Of a stretch of 58,453 bases of DNA, positions 17,067-26,342 are shown one piece after another; positions within the stretch are counted from its first letter, which is position 1, and every line of letters begins with the position of its first letter. This DNA is from an uncultured Lachnospiraceae bacterium (lineage in GTDB: Bacteria; Bacillota; Clostridia; Lachnospirales; Lachnospiraceae): positions 1-58,453 of the forward strand of contig CAKRPS010000014.1 of NCBI GenBank assembly GCA_934385475.1. Reading direction: 5' to 3'. The notes beneath the pieces were generated by a model. The model had not been told where the DNA came from and did no database searches. It saw only the letters and a program-made list of their open reading frames with translations. Position numbers and translations under genes: made by a program.

Positions 17067-17702
17067 CTATACGCCCGTCTTCCTGCAGATATCCGCAAGG
17101 CAGCATTGATCGCAATACGGCTTCGTCCGCGCCGTACACACCGCCCTGCCATGATCCACAAAGCGGTGGCAGAGGGCATTTCCCTCTTCCGGCGGTATGA
17201 TCTTCCACAGCTCCATCTCTACTTTTTTGGGGTCCTTGATCCCGTTTACCAGCCCGATCCGGTTACTGAGCCGGATGCAATGCGTGTCCGTGACGATCGC
17301 CGGTTTGCCAAAGACATCCCCCATGACGAGATTTGCACTCTTTCTTCCCACGCCCGGCAGCGCAAGCAGCGCATCGAAATCCTCCGGCACATGACCGCCA
17401 TATTGATCCCGTAAGATTTTCATACAGGCGCTGATATCCCTCGCCTTGCTTCTGCCAAGCCCACAAGGATGTACGATCTGTTCGATCTCTTCGACCGGAG
17501 CGTCTGCAAGTGCCTCCACATCCGGAAATTTTTCATACAGCTTCTGCACCACCACGTTGACTCTCGCGTCCGTACACTGTGCGGCGAGCCTGACACTGAC
17601 CAGAAGCTTCCACGCTTCATCGTACTCCAGAGAGCAGCCCGAATCCGGGTATTCCTTTTTCAGTCGTTCGATCACTTCCAGCGCCAGTTCCTTCCTGCGC
17701 AT
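17067..17702 (-). CDS. nth: endonuclease III (DNA glycosylase/AP lyase)
   Basis: This 211-residue base-excision repair enzyme removes oxidised pyrimidines. The helix-hairpin-helix LPGVGRKSAN contains the catalytic Lys, and the downstream VTDTHCIR holds the conserved Asp. A C-terminal four-cysteine iron-sulphur motif is present, but spaced C-X7-C-X2-C-X5-C with an extra adjacent Cys; E. coli Nth has C-X6-C-X2-C-X5-C. The ATG at 17702 follows AGGTG at 9-nt spacing; the longer frame to 17882 lies in the upstream gene. Neighbours are a zinc-ribbon protein upstream and the LacI gene downstream. Confidence 0.95.
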   Translation of the reverse strand: MRRKELALEVIERLKKEYPDSGCSLEYDEAWKLLVSVRLAAQCTDARVNVVVQKLYEKFPDVEALADAPVEEIEQIVHPCGLGRSKARDISACMKILRDQYGGHVPEDFDALLALPGVGRKSANLVMGDVFGKPAIVTDTHCIRLSNRIGLVNGIKDPKKVEMELWKIIPPEEGNALCHRFVDHGRAVCTARTKPYCDQCCLADICRKTGV

Positions 17703-17721
17703 CTCCTTTGTCACCTTTCTT

Positions 17722-17991
17722 TCAGATCCATGTATAGTCTCCGCCCGTGATTGCCAGGGAAAGCAGGGTATCCATCTTCTCCACTTCCTCTTCTCCCTCG
17801 ACCTGCTGCAATAATTCCGCTGTTTCCAGCAAGTCCTCCAGGGATTCTCCCGGCCCGATCTCATAATCGATCTCCGCCTCACACACTGGGCAGGCTGTCT
17901 TTGGCGTCATCTGCAAAGACAAAAAGCGGTTTCCACATTTTTTGCACTCATAGAATCCACACTGTTTCGTTCCATCCGGTACATAATACAT
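17722..17991 (-). CDS. small zinc-ribbon protein of unknown function
   Basis: This is an 89-residue protein. Two CxxC knuckles (CKKCGN at about residue 16 and CPVCEA at about 34) form a likely zinc ribbon, followed by an acidic helical tail (EDLLETAELLQQVEGEEEVEKM). No catalytic motif is seen. It lies 17 nt after the S1-domain gene and 19 nt before nth on the same strand, so the three are probably co-transcribed. I do not recognise a named family. Confidence 0.8.
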   Translation of the reverse strand: MYYVPDGTKQCGFYECKKCGNRFLSLQMTPKTACPVCEAEIDYEIGPGESLEDLLETAELLQQVEGEEEVEKMDTLLSLAITGGDYTWI

Positions 17992-18008
17992 GGTTATTTT
18001 TCCTCCAA

Positions 18009-18911
18009 TCAGTCAAATTTAAACTTCGACAGAAGCGCTCCCAGACTGGTAGTCGCCTCTCCTCCGGAGGTGTACTCCTGTGCCTCTGCACTCTCCTGCG
18101 TGTCTATCATTTCCTCTTCCAGTGCACGCATGCTCAGGCTTACCTTATTGTCGTTCGTGTTCAGAATCTTCACTTTAACCTTCTGTCCTTCTTTGAGCAC
18201 CTCGTGCGGAGATGAAATTCTTCTCTGGCAGATCTGGGAAATATGGACAAGACCACTGATTCCGTTTCCGAGGTTCACAAACGCGCCGTACGGTTGCAGA
18301 CTCTCAACAGTTCCTTCCAGAATACTGCCGGGGACAAGCATCGAAATCTTATGATTTCTTTCATCCGCCTCTTTCTCACGCGCTACTACCTTGCCGGACA
18401 GCACCAGTTTTTCCTGCTGCGGGTCTACTGTGATAACCCGCGCTTCAACGCTCTTGCCAACCCAGGGCTGCGTATCCTCTACGTAGTCTGCCGCAAGCTG
18501 GGATGCCGGAATAAAGGCACGGATTCCCTCAAGATATGTTACAACACCGCTCGGAACACTCTCCTTGATCTTCACGGTGACCGTCTTTTCCTGCTCCATA
18601 AGCTCCTGCAGCTTATCCCATGCAAGGACTTCATTTGCCTCTTTTCTGGAAAGCTCTATATTTCCTTCCCCATCGTCCACACGGATCACCGTCGCCTCGA
18701 TTTCGTCTCCGACCTTAATCTGCTCTGTCACATGAAAATCCGGATCGTTGCTCAGGTTTTCTGCCTTGATCACGCCCTGCGCATAGTATTTCAGATCCAG
18801 CGTCACTTCCTCTTCGTTGACATCGATCACCGTTCCTGTGATGATATCTCCCTCCTGAATTTTGCGAAAGGATGCCTCCAGCTCCTTCTCAAAGTCCTTC
18901 ATTGATTCCAT
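18009..18911 (-). CDS. S1 RNA-binding domain protein (RpsA-like, three S1 repeats)
   Basis: This is a 300-residue protein with three S1 folds. They begin near residue 20 (GDIITGTVIDVNEEEVTLDLKY), 108 (VTVKIKESVPSGVVTYL) and 193 (GSILEGTVESLQPYGAFVNLGNGISGLVHISQI). The last is the best conserved. Bacterial ribosomal S1 usually has four to six repeats, so this is the short Firmicutes form, which binds RNA and may assist translation. The ATG at 18911 follows GAGGAAG. It heads a likely operon with the zinc-ribbon gene and nth. Confidence 0.9.
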   Translation of the reverse strand: MESMKDFEKELEASFRKIQEGDIITGTVIDVNEEEVTLDLKYYAQGVIKAENLSNDPDFHVTEQIKVGDEIEATVIRVDDGEGNIELSRKEANEVLAWDKLQELMEQEKTVTVKIKESVPSGVVTYLEGIRAFIPASQLAADYVEDTQPWVGKSVEARVITVDPQQEKLVLSGKVVAREKEADERNHKISMLVPGSILEGTVESLQPYGAFVNLGNGISGLVHISQICQRRISSPHEVLKEGQKVKVKILNTNDNKVSLSMRALEEEMIDTQESAEAQEYTSGGEATTSLGALLSKFKFD

Positions 18912-19036
18912 TTTCTTCCTCCATGTCCGGGAATAATCTCTCTGTTTTTATTCCCTGCCTGTCTTTATTACTCTTATTGTAACGATTCAGAACTGCATGC
19001 GCAATAGCGCGTTGTCTTTTTATTTTTTCACGTGCA

Positions 19037-19070
19037 AAGAGGCGCAAATCCATCCGGATTCACGCCTCTT
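19037..19070. terminator. stem-loop downstream of the soluble chemoreceptor gene
   Basis: An 8-bp stem, AAGAGGCG with CGCCTCTT, encloses an inner AATCC-GGATT pairing. It lies about 60 nt past the receptor's stop codon. T-runs are modest in both directions. It is likely the end of the sugar-sensing operon, at moderate certainty. Confidence 0.5.
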
Positions 19071-19128
19071 GTCCATTTTTTTACCAGATTCATCTTTTTA
19101 CTGTTCTGCGGTTCACAACATTAATCAA

Positions 19129-21039
19129 CTACCTGGAATATATGTTCATATTAGAAGGATTTACCTCATAGGTTCCTGTGTCAATCACCTTTTCAATTGT
19201 CTTTCCCTCCAATGCCTCCTGCATTTTATAAAGCGTCATTGATCCCCACAGTTCCGGTTTCTGCGCGATCGCCGCATTGATATAACCGGCCCGCATCAGT
19301 TTCGCCACATCATCCGTAAAATCTACCGTAACAAGCAAAGTATTTTTATGATGATGTTCCAGATATTTTCCGAATGCCAGACCCCACCCTACATTCGTGG
19401 CACAAAGCATAGACACATCCGGATATGATGCAAACAGTCTTCCGATGCATTTCTCCGCTTCCTCTTGTGTCGGTTCTCCCGGTCCAATCATTGGAATGAG
19501 TTCAATATCTGAATTTTTCAGAACATCCTCTATACCCTGATAACGTTCCTCTACCGTCTCAATAAGATTATCCTTCCACTTGATAATAGCCGCTTTTCCG
19601 CTACCCCGCATCAGGTTTTGGATTGCTTCTCCCGCATTTCTGCCGCAATTATAGCTGTTGGTCCCGATTAACGCTTCATAATGAACATGTTCCATTTTTG
19701 AAAGAATAAAAATAATCTTGGTACCATTCTTTTCAATCTGTTTCATTAAGTCTTCCACTCTCGGGTCCACAATAGGTGAAATGCAAATCCCATCATATTT
19801 TTCATCTCTGACCTTTTCAAGAATGGAGACCATTTCTGCCGTCCCCTTTTCTCCGCGTGATTTCGGTGCCGCTACATACACTTCATAGTTCAGAATCTTA
19901 GCTGTCCGATAGGCTTCTTTCGTTGCAGGATACCAAAATGGATCATCCAGATCCCACACCATGGCAATCTTCTTTTTACGCACTCCGACATCCTTCGTTT
20001 TAATCTTATCGGTGATTTCTTTCATCCCGGCAACCTGATCCCCAACTCGCTTGGAAACCGTATCCATCAGTTTTGCCATACGGCTCTGCTCCTGTGTGAA
20101 GCCTACCACATTTTCCGCAGTTACCGATGCGTGTTCGCTAATTTCTGAAATGGATTTCATAATATCCAGCAAACTGTCCTTATCCGTATTCACTAATTCG
20201 AATTTACGTGAAAAAGACTGCTGCACGCCTGACAAACCATCGACTCCTTCGTTAATGCGCTCGAAGGACTGCATAACTTCATTGACTGCCATTCCTTGTG
20301 CCTCAAAAACGTCGTGAGATTTATCTGTAATTTCTTTTAGCTGCGTCAGCGCTTCCGTAATTTCCTGTATGGAAGCACTGATATCCCGGCTGGCACTATG
20401 GCACTCTTCCGAAAGCTTACGCACCTCTTCCGCTACATAGGCAAAACCTCTTCCTGCCTCTCCTACCCTGGCCGCCTCTATTGACGCATTTAAAGAAAGC
20501 AGATTCGTCTGTTTTGCAATACCATAAAGCATGTCCGTAACCGTAACGATCTTTTCGTTTTTCTCCAGTACACGGTAAATACTTTCCGTAATAACCTGAA
20601 TAGTTTCCTTAAGTGATTTCTGTGTCTCTCCCAGATTCTCGATGTTTCGACGTCCATGCGCACCATGTTCCTTCACAGCCTCTGCCTGACTGATCATCTT
20701 TTCGCTTTCTTCGCTCATCTCCCGGATACGTCCGGTAAGCTGTAACGCAACATTGCAGCTTTCGGCTACATCTTTCGCCTGTCTGGCTGATCCATCTGCC
20801 AGGAAACGCACCGCATAATTCACTTTTTCGGACGATTCCTCGATTTGATCTGTCACCCCTTCTACCTGCTCTGCCGCAAGCTCTATCTGATCAATTCCCT
20901 TTTTCATCGACTCAAAACAACTCTGATACTGTCTGTACAGTTCTCCCTCTTCCCCCTCGGGTGGCTGCTGCGTAAAATCCGCCTGACAGAGTCTTGTCAT
21001 GATTTCATTTGTATTTTTTTCACGTCCCCGTAAAAACAT
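19129..21039 (-). CDS. soluble methyl-accepting chemotaxis protein fused to a sugar-binding-protein domain
   Basis: This 636-residue chimera has no transmembrane segment or signal peptide anywhere. Residues about 60-330 are a coiled-coil chemoreceptor signalling domain. Its conserved hairpin tip ([16 protein letters not shown], then [17 protein letters not shown]) binds CheA/CheW. From about residue 350 to the end is a periplasmic-binding-protein fold of the RbsB/Peripla_BP_4 type ([45 protein letters not shown]). The binding domain must therefore sit in the cytoplasm. It is the last gene of the locus, 11 nt after a ROK fructokinase and downstream of the transporter, two-component and dead-ATPase genes. 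I infer that it senses an imported sugar or metabolite. The ATG at 21039 follows GGAGGGG. Confidence 0.9.
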   Translation of the reverse strand: MFLRGREKNTNEIMTRLCQADFTQQPPEGEEGELYRQYQSCFESMKKGIDQIELAAEQVEGVTDQIEESSEKVNYAVRFLADGSARQAKDVAESCNVALQLTGRIREMSEESEKMISQAEAVKEHGAHGRRNIENLGETQKSLKETIQVITESIYRVLEKNEKIVTVTDMLYGIAKQTNLLSLNASIEAARVGEAGRGFAYVAEEVRKLSEECHSASRDISASIQEITEALTQLKEITDKSHDVFEAQGMAVNEVMQSFERINEGVDGLSGVQQSFSRKFELVNTDKDSLLDIMKSISEISEHASVTAENVVGFTQEQSRMAKLMDTVSKRVGDQVAGMKEITDKIKTKDVGVRKKKIAMVWDLDDPFWYPATKEAYRTAKILNYEVYVAAPKSRGEKGTAEMVSILEKVRDEKYDGICISPIVDPRVEDLMKQIEKNGTKIIFILSKMEHVHYEALIGTNSYNCGRNAGEAIQNLMRGSGKAAIIKWKDNLIETVEERYQGIEDVLKNSDIELIPMIGPGEPTQEEAEKCIGRLFASYPDVSMLCATNVGWGLAFGKYLEHHHKNTLLVTVDFTDDVAKLMRAGYINAAIAQKPELWGSMTLYKMQEALEGKTIEKVIDTGTYEVNPSNMNIYSR

Positions 21040-21050
21040 ATCCCCTCCAC

Positions 21051-21923
21051 TTATTCTATGACTGCGCGTCTTGCCAGCTCCAGACATCCCATAATGCCCT
21101 GGTCATCATGCAGGCTTGCCGGAACAATGTAGTGCTCCATATCCTCCAGTTCCTCGGTCTGCAGATAGCCGCCAAGATATTCTGTTACCTTCTCCCGGAT
21201 CATCGGGAAAAGCTGCTCCTGGTGCATAACGCCTCCTCCAAGAATCAGCATATTCGGAGAGATCGTCATAATATAACCGGTAAGTGCCTGCGCAATATAG
21301 TCTGCCTCCAGTTCCCACACTTCCTTCTTATCGGCAAGTTCCAGAGCCTTCCTGCCCCAACGCGCCTCGATTGCCGGACCTGCCGCATGTCCTTCGAGAC
21401 AATTTTTGTGATAACAGCAGTTCCCTTCAAAATGATCCCAGCTCTTCTTGGTGATCATCACATGGCCTGCCTCCGGATGCAGCATGCCATGAAGCAGTTT
21501 TCCATCAATATAGATGCCAGCTCCGACTCCGGTTCCGATCGTCAGATAGAGTACACAGTTCTTTCCCTTGGCCTGTCCGAAGGTCACCTCTCCCAGCACA
21601 GACCCGTTTACGTCCGTGTCAAATCCTACCGGACAATGCAATGCTTCAATAAACGCATTACGGATATTATAGTTTCTCCACTTCACCTTGTTGGTCGTCG
21701 TGATCGAACCGTAATTTGGTGCCTTCTCATCCAGTTCTACCGGTCCAAAGCTTGCAATTCCCAGCCCCTCAATGCCCTTATCCTTGAAAAAGTCGATCAG
21801 CTTTGGCATTGTTATTTCCGGTGATTCAGTCGGGATGGATTCCCTCTCAAATATTTGTCCGTTTTCATCTCCGATTGCACAGACCATTTTTGTTCCGCCT
21901 GCCTCTAAAGCTCCTAGTTTCAT
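21051..21923 (-). CDS. ROK-family fructokinase-type sugar kinase
   Basis: This is a 290-residue kinase. The N-terminal phosphate-binding motif reads [13 protein letters not shown], the middle has [14 protein letters not shown], and a zinc-type ROK motif follows (GHVMITKK ... [22 protein letters not shown]). The CLEG...GPAIE block is typical of Firmicutes ROK fructokinases (ScrK/GmuE type), so fructose to fructose-6-phosphate is the first guess; mannose or glucose cannot be excluded. It lies between the degenerate ATPase gene and the soluble receptor gene and is separated from the former by 111 nt containing a small hairpin. Confidence 0.9.
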   Translation of the reverse strand: MKLGALEAGGTKMVCAIGDENGQIFERESIPTESPEITMPKLIDFFKDKGIEGLGIASFGPVELDEKAPNYGSITTTNKVKWRNYNIRNAFIEALHCPVGFDTDVNGSVLGEVTFGQAKGKNCVLYLTIGTGVGAGIYIDGKLLHGMLHPEAGHVMITKKSWDHFEGNCCYHKNCLEGHAAGPAIEARWGRKALELADKKEVWELEADYIAQALTGYIMTISPNMLILGGGVMHQEQLFPMIREKVTEYLGGYLQTEELEDMEHYIVPASLHDDQGIMGCLELARRAVIE

Positions 21924-21987
21924 GTTATTTTTTCCTTTCTATTTTTATCTTTACCAGACATTTGCGAAACCCATATATCTTTGCCTT

Positions 21988-22032
21988 AAAGTGTACAAAT
22001 CAATAACCAAGCAAAGGATACTTGCACACTTT
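21988..22032. repeat. short hairpin carrying one arm of the 52569-52696 palindromic element
   Basis: AAAGTGTACAA (21988-21998) pairs with TTGCACACTTT (22022-22032) with one mismatch. The loop holds ACAAATCAATAACCAAGC followed by AAAGGA, which matches the left arm of the 128-bp element at 52570-52593 with one difference in 24 nt. It is probably a remnant or short form of that element. Confidence 0.55.
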
Positions 22033-22034
22033 CA

Positions 22035-23558
22035 TCATAAATTTTTAGTTTGCAATTGTCTATTTTCTTTACTTTTTGGTGCATATTTTTCCTGGTATAA
22101 GTACAGCCACGGTGTATTGACCGGCAGCTTGATAAATTCGGACTTGTCGTAGATTTCCTCCTCCCGGCCGTCCTTAATGCGCACCAGTCTGTCGGCAAGT
22201 GCCAGGGAATCCGCCAGATTAAGTGCTAAGATCACCACTGCGATCCCTCTTTTCTGAAAGCGTTCGATCAGCTCCCAGATATGGCTTCTTATGGAAACCT
22301 CTGCGTTTTTAAAGGGCTGCACGCATACCACCACCTTGGGATTCTGCAGCAGGATCCGGGTGTACACGAGATCATACTTCTCCTGTTTGGTAAGCTCATC
22401 GATCTTTTTATCAAACACTCCCTCTCCAAGCTGTTCCCCAAGCTCTGCCCGTACACTCTTCTTTACGCCTCCCAGAAGCCATACACCCTTTACCCGGTGA
22501 TCCATCGTAAAACAAAGGTTATCCAGATACCCCAGTCCCGGGAAGATCATGGTCTGCGTCGGCAGTTCCTGGATCACGGCTACGCGGCGTTCTCTCCGTC
22601 CGCATTTTCCGCCCTCTATCAGAACCTTTCCTGCTTCCGGCCTTGCACCCTCCAGAAGATCTGTAAAATCCTCCAGAATGGAATTATCCATATCCTGCAG
22701 GACAACACATTCCCCGGGTCGCACATTCAGGCACAGCCCCCGGATATTGCCATAGTAAACATCCCGCATCTCCATAACGGCATCCTGCCCGGTTCCACCG
22801 GTCCCCTGATCCATCTGCTGTCTGACCCATCTATCGTACTCTTCAATTCCCTTCAGTGCAAACATTCCCGGCGTCTTGTCCTGGGCTGAAAAGCACTTGA
22901 TGATCTGTCCGTTCAGCATGAGTGCCGTCCTTCCGCAGATCTGTCTCGCCTCCTCAAAATGGGCGGCAATGTACAGGAAAGAAAAACCTTTCGCCGCGTA
23001 GTACCTTATGATCTGCTGGAATTTGATCAACTCGCTCTCACTGATAAAGGTACTGATATCCGCAAGAACGATCAGGTGATGTCCCGCCACCACAGCCTTG
23101 AGAAGCTCCACCACAAAACGTTCAAACGGCGTCAGGTCACGGATATAGGCACCCGCCGGAATATCCATGCCGATCTCCTCCAGAAAGGGGGCTAACTGCT
23201 GCCTCAGAAGACGTGGCCGTATCAGGCTCTGCCGGAATCCGGAGCGCAGTACAAAGATATTATCTGCGACAGTCAGGTCCTCCGCAAGACAGCTCTTGTT
23301 CTGGATAATGCTGATCCTGTTTTCCCGGACAGAAGCCTTCTGCCACTTATTGATCAGATGCTCCTGATAATATACATACCCATAATAAAGCGGCAGGTTC
23401 TGCTTTAACAGCTCCAACAGCTCCCCCAGTCCATAATGGTTTACCGGGACCAGTCCGAAAATCTCGCCTTCCCAGATGGTCATATTAAAATTGTCCAGAG
23501 AGACCACACCCTGTTCCATATAGGTCACTCTCTCCATGCGAAGCGTTTCTTTTTTCAA
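22035..23558 (-). CDS. catalytically dead RbsA/MglA-like tandem ABC protein
   Basis: At 507 residues it has the length and two-domain layout of sugar ABC ATPases such as the genuine one at 28451-29968, but the catalytic motifs are erased in both halves. In domain 1 the Walker A region reads LVPVNHYGLGELL with no GK[ST], the signature is LTPFERFVVEL instead of LSVGQ, and Walker B is LIVLADIST, without the Asp-Glu pair. A Q-loop (IIQN) and switch His (AAHFEEA) remain. In domain 2 the Walker A region is VVLQDMDNSILED and Walker B is VVVCVQPF. It cannot be a normal transport ATPase. It sits 7 nt after the YesM-type kinase gene, so a regulatory role linking transport to the two-component system is likely (inference). 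Confidence 0.85.
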   Translation of the reverse strand: MKKETLRMERVTYMEQGVVSLDNFNMTIWEGEIFGLVPVNHYGLGELLELLKQNLPLYYGYVYYQEHLINKWQKASVRENRISIIQNKSCLAEDLTVADNIFVLRSGFRQSLIRPRLLRQQLAPFLEEIGMDIPAGAYIRDLTPFERFVVELLKAVVAGHHLIVLADISTFISESELIKFQQIIRYYAAKGFSFLYIAAHFEEARQICGRTALMLNGQIIKCFSAQDKTPGMFALKGIEEYDRWVRQQMDQGTGGTGQDAVMEMRDVYYGNIRGLCLNVRPGECVVLQDMDNSILEDFTDLLEGARPEAGKVLIEGGKCGRRERRVAVIQELPTQTMIFPGLGYLDNLCFTMDHRVKGVWLLGGVKKSVRAELGEQLGEGVFDKKIDELTKQEKYDLVYTRILLQNPKVVVCVQPFKNAEVSIRSHIWELIERFQKRGIAVVILALNLADSLALADRLVRIKDGREEEIYDKSEFIKLPVNTPWLYLYQEKYAPKSKENRQLQTKNL

Positions 23559-23565
23559 GGACCTT

Positions 23566-24612
23566 TCACCCCACAGATACCCTGCCGGTCACCTCTCTGT
23601 CGCTTGTGATCGCCGGCAGCGTGATTTCCACATCCGTTCCGATATCCTGCATGGAAAAGACGTGCATTCCGTATTCTTCCCCGAAAAGAAGATGAATCCG
23701 GTTATTGACATTGACAAGGGCAATTCCGCCTTTTGCCTCTGACTCTCCTGATGCAAAAGCGCCCGCGCTTTTTTGCAGTCTCTCATTCATGTCCGCCAGC
23801 TTCTGGGGACTCATTCCCACTCCGTCGTCGGATATGCGGATCAGAAGCCTTCCTCCGCTCTTCTCCAGAACAATCTTCAAATGTCCTCCGTCCACCTTAC
23901 ATTCGGTTCCATGAATAATACTGTTCTCCAGAATCGGCTGCATCGTCAGCTTTGGAATCCTGCAGCAGAAAATCTCATCCTTCTCCTCCGGATCATATTC
24001 CACAGACAGGTGCAGACGGTCTCCGAAACGATACCTCTGAATCTTAAAATATGTCTCGCAGTTTTGCAGCTCTTCTTCCACCGATACCAGATTTTCCACC
24101 TTACTGATCGTGTACCGGAAAAATGTCGCCAGAGCCTCCGTCATATCTGCCACACTGTCAAGGCCGGAAATAAGCGCCTCACTGCGGATACTCTCCAGCG
24201 TGTTGTACAGAAAATGCGGATTGATCTGATTCTGCAGGGCAAGGTACTGCGCCTGTCTCTTGTTCAGCTTGAGCAGTTCTGAGGAATCCATGATCTGTTG
24301 CAGCTTTTCCCTCATCTGATCTCCCGCAGGGGTCAGCCCCGCCTCATTCGCATTCAGCGACTCTGAGGAAGTATAGCCCTCCAGAAAAAGCTTGATATTT
24401 TTCTCGATTTTCCAGTATGGTCTCAAAATCCACTGCACCATGAGACAAATAATTCCTGCCAGAAAGATACCACCAGCCACGACCGGCCACAGGGGCACAT
24501 CCTGCGTCAGATAATTCACAAGCAACGTTCCCATAAGAAAGGCAATCAGTACAGAGACCAGCCCCGCCAGCAAAAAGGTTCTTCCCGATAAAAAATACAG
24601 TTTTCGCTTCAT
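23566..24612 (-). CDS. YesM/LytS-type sensor histidine kinase
   Basis: This 348-residue sensor has two N-terminal membrane helices (about 8-30 and 40-62) enclosing only a tiny outside loop, then a linker. The His_kinase domain has the phosphoacceptor in NPHFLYNTLESIRSEAL (His at about residue 134). The ATPase domain has N box PILENSIIHG and G boxes DDGVGM and GGIALVNVNNRI. The near-absence of an extracellular domain suggests that it depends on a partner for sensing. The ATG at 24612 follows AGAGG; a TTG at 24645 overlapping the regulator's stop is an alternative. It forms an operon with the AraC-type regulator upstream and the dead ABC protein downstream. Confidence 0.9.
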   Translation of the reverse strand: MKRKLYFLSGRTFLLAGLVSVLIAFLMGTLLVNYLTQDVPLWPVVAGGIFLAGIICLMVQWILRPYWKIEKNIKLFLEGYTSSESLNANEAGLTPAGDQMREKLQQIMDSSELLKLNKRQAQYLALQNQINPHFLYNTLESIRSEALISGLDSVADMTEALATFFRYTISKVENLVSVEEELQNCETYFKIQRYRFGDRLHLSVEYDPEEKDEIFCCRIPKLTMQPILENSIIHGTECKVDGGHLKIVLEKSGGRLLIRISDDGVGMSPQKLADMNERLQKSAGAFASGESEAKGGIALVNVNNRIHLLFGEEYGMHVFSMQDIGTDVEITLPAITSDREVTGRVSVG

Positions 24613-24641
24613 CAGTCCTCTCAGCTCCCTTTCTCCGTCTG

Positions 24642-26228
24642 TCAACCGTACAACTTACGGTACTGCGCCGGATTGACTCCGGTCATTTTATGGAACGTAT
24701 AGGTAAAGTGTTTCCGGTCACTGTACCCGACCTCCTCGCAGATCTCCGCAACGGAAAGTCCCGTCTCACGCAGAAGCTCCTTCGCCTCCTCAATACGGAT
24801 CCTGGTCAGATATTTGGCAAATCCTTCTCCGGTCTCTTTCTTGAAAAAGGCACTGAAATAGGTTGCACTGAATCCGACATACTCCGCCACCTCATCCAAG
24901 GTGATATTTTTCTTGTAATTCTGTTTGATATACTGTTTGGACATCCGGATGGGACGGGATACATCATTTTCCCTGTTTTCCATCATCTCCGCAAAAATAA
25001 TCTGCTGCAGCTTTTCCAGCTCCTCAAAAAGTCCGTCCACGCTGCCTCTGTGCATACAATTTCCGGTGAAAACCTGCTGTAGCTTTTCGCTCTGCTCATT
25101 TCCAAGCCGGAACAGGAAAAACTGTCCCGCCTGCAGCACAATATCCAGGATTTCCGCCCCACGCACATCGGGTACCTCCAGCACTTCCTGTTTCAGCTTC
25201 TGTGCTGCCCTGCGTGCTTCCTCGACATCCAGCACCTCCAGTGCATGCTCTGTCTCCTTTGCAAAATGCTCCAGCAAAACCTGTTTCTGGATACCGGACT
25301 GCTGCGGCATCCCTTCCAACATCTTTCCGCAGCCTTCCACCAGTCTTTCCTCAATGATCTGTGTCGAGCGTTGCAACGAATCCTCCAGCTTTGACGCCTG
25401 CTTTGTCTCCCCACCAAGCGCAAGCGTAAAGTCCACTTCGCCAAACAGACTCTTTTTGGCCTCCATCCGTCTCAGAAAATCCCGAAGCTGAAATCTTACA
25501 TGTTCCCTGTTCTGCTCTCTATAATTCAGAATACCATATCCCGTATATTGTTCAAAACAAATTTCGCAATCCTCACACCATCTTTGCAGACAATCTCCAA
25601 ACGTTTCTCTCCCCTTTTCCCGCAGGAGATTCAGGGCATTCATATCCATCTGCCCACTGTCCATATCCATTTTCAGCGTAAAGCCCTGCAGGCAGTCGCC
25701 CCCAGCCGTAAAGCCATACAGGTTCTCCAGCTTCTCCTTCGTCATACAGGTCTGTCCCTGTCTGAGCTCCAGAATAAGTTTTCTGCGCAGAAGCTGTCTC
25801 TCTCCTTCTCTCTGTCCGGATTCCGAATCTGTAAGATCGTTTTCTCTTCTGTTCTCTTTCAGGCACTTGATCACACTCTGCAATGCGCCGCAAAGCTCAT
25901 CCTGCTTGATAGGCTTTAAGATATAATTCCGAACACCCATCGACATGGCATTCTGTGCATATTCAAAGTGGGCATAGCCGCTTATGATGATAAATTCCAG
26001 TTCCGGAGCAATCTCTTTGGCCTGCTTGATCAGTTCCAGCCCATTCAGCCCGGGCATCCGGATGTCCGTGATCAGAATATCCGGGTGATATTTCTTTATC
26101 TTTTCCAGTGCATCCGGCCCATTTTCAGCCGTAGCCTCCACCCGCATATCGAGTGCTTCCCAGTCCACCAGTGCCTGCACCAGCCTACAGATCAGATTTT
26201 CATCGTCCGCAATTATCACTTTCCACAT
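24642..26228 (-). CDS. YesN-type response regulator with AraC DNA-binding domain
   Basis: This 528-residue protein has a receiver domain at the N-terminus (D8-D9, phosphoacceptor D55 in ITDIRMPG, Lys in LKPIKQDEL) and a long helical middle region. The C-terminal AraC-type double helix-turn-helix covers about residues 425-528 (ITLDEVAEYVGFSATYFSAFFKKETG; LSVAEICEEVGYSDRKHFTYTFHKM). The family usually activates a neighbouring sugar transporter; here that is the Rbs/Mgl-type system directly upstream in the same direction. The start at 26228 is chosen because its receiver begins at once; the ribosome binding site is GAGG at 11 nt. A palindrome lies in the gap before it (26286-26306). Confidence 0.93.
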   Translation of the reverse strand: MWKVIIADDENLICRLVQALVDWEALDMRVEATAENGPDALEKIKKYHPDILITDIRMPGLNGLELIKQAKEIAPELEFIIISGYAHFEYAQNAMSMGVRNYILKPIKQDELCGALQSVIKCLKENRRENDLTDSESGQREGERQLLRRKLILELRQGQTCMTKEKLENLYGFTAGGDCLQGFTLKMDMDSGQMDMNALNLLREKGRETFGDCLQRWCEDCEICFEQYTGYGILNYREQNREHVRFQLRDFLRRMEAKKSLFGEVDFTLALGGETKQASKLEDSLQRSTQIIEERLVEGCGKMLEGMPQQSGIQKQVLLEHFAKETEHALEVLDVEEARRAAQKLKQEVLEVPDVRGAEILDIVLQAGQFFLFRLGNEQSEKLQQVFTGNCMHRGSVDGLFEELEKLQQIIFAEMMENRENDVSRPIRMSKQYIKQNYKKNITLDEVAEYVGFSATYFSAFFKKETGEGFAKYLTRIRIEEAKELLRETGLSVAEICEEVGYSDRKHFTYTFHKMTGVNPAQYRKLYG

Positions 26229-26285
26229 AAGTATCAAGTCCTCTTTCTTTTCATAAGGCCGAAAAAATTCCCGAAAACAGAAGTT

Positions 26286-26306
26286 GACAAGAACACCGGT
26301 GTTGTC
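26286..26306. promoter_or_regulatory. palindrome between the binding-protein gene and the response regulator gene
   Basis: AACACCGGTGTT (26292-26303) is a perfect 12-bp palindrome flanked by GACAA and TTGTC-like arms. It may be an operator or an intercistronic hairpin in the 114-nt gap. No clear promoter was found beside it. Confidence 0.35.
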
Positions 26307-26342
26307 CGGCGTCCCTGTCTAATATTAGGATAAAGGTAAAAG

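Noticed and set aside
22035..23558. Interpreting the degenerate ABC gene as a decaying pseudogene
   Set aside because: The frame is intact over 507 codons, has tight operon spacing and keeps the domain layout, all of which argue for a maintained function.
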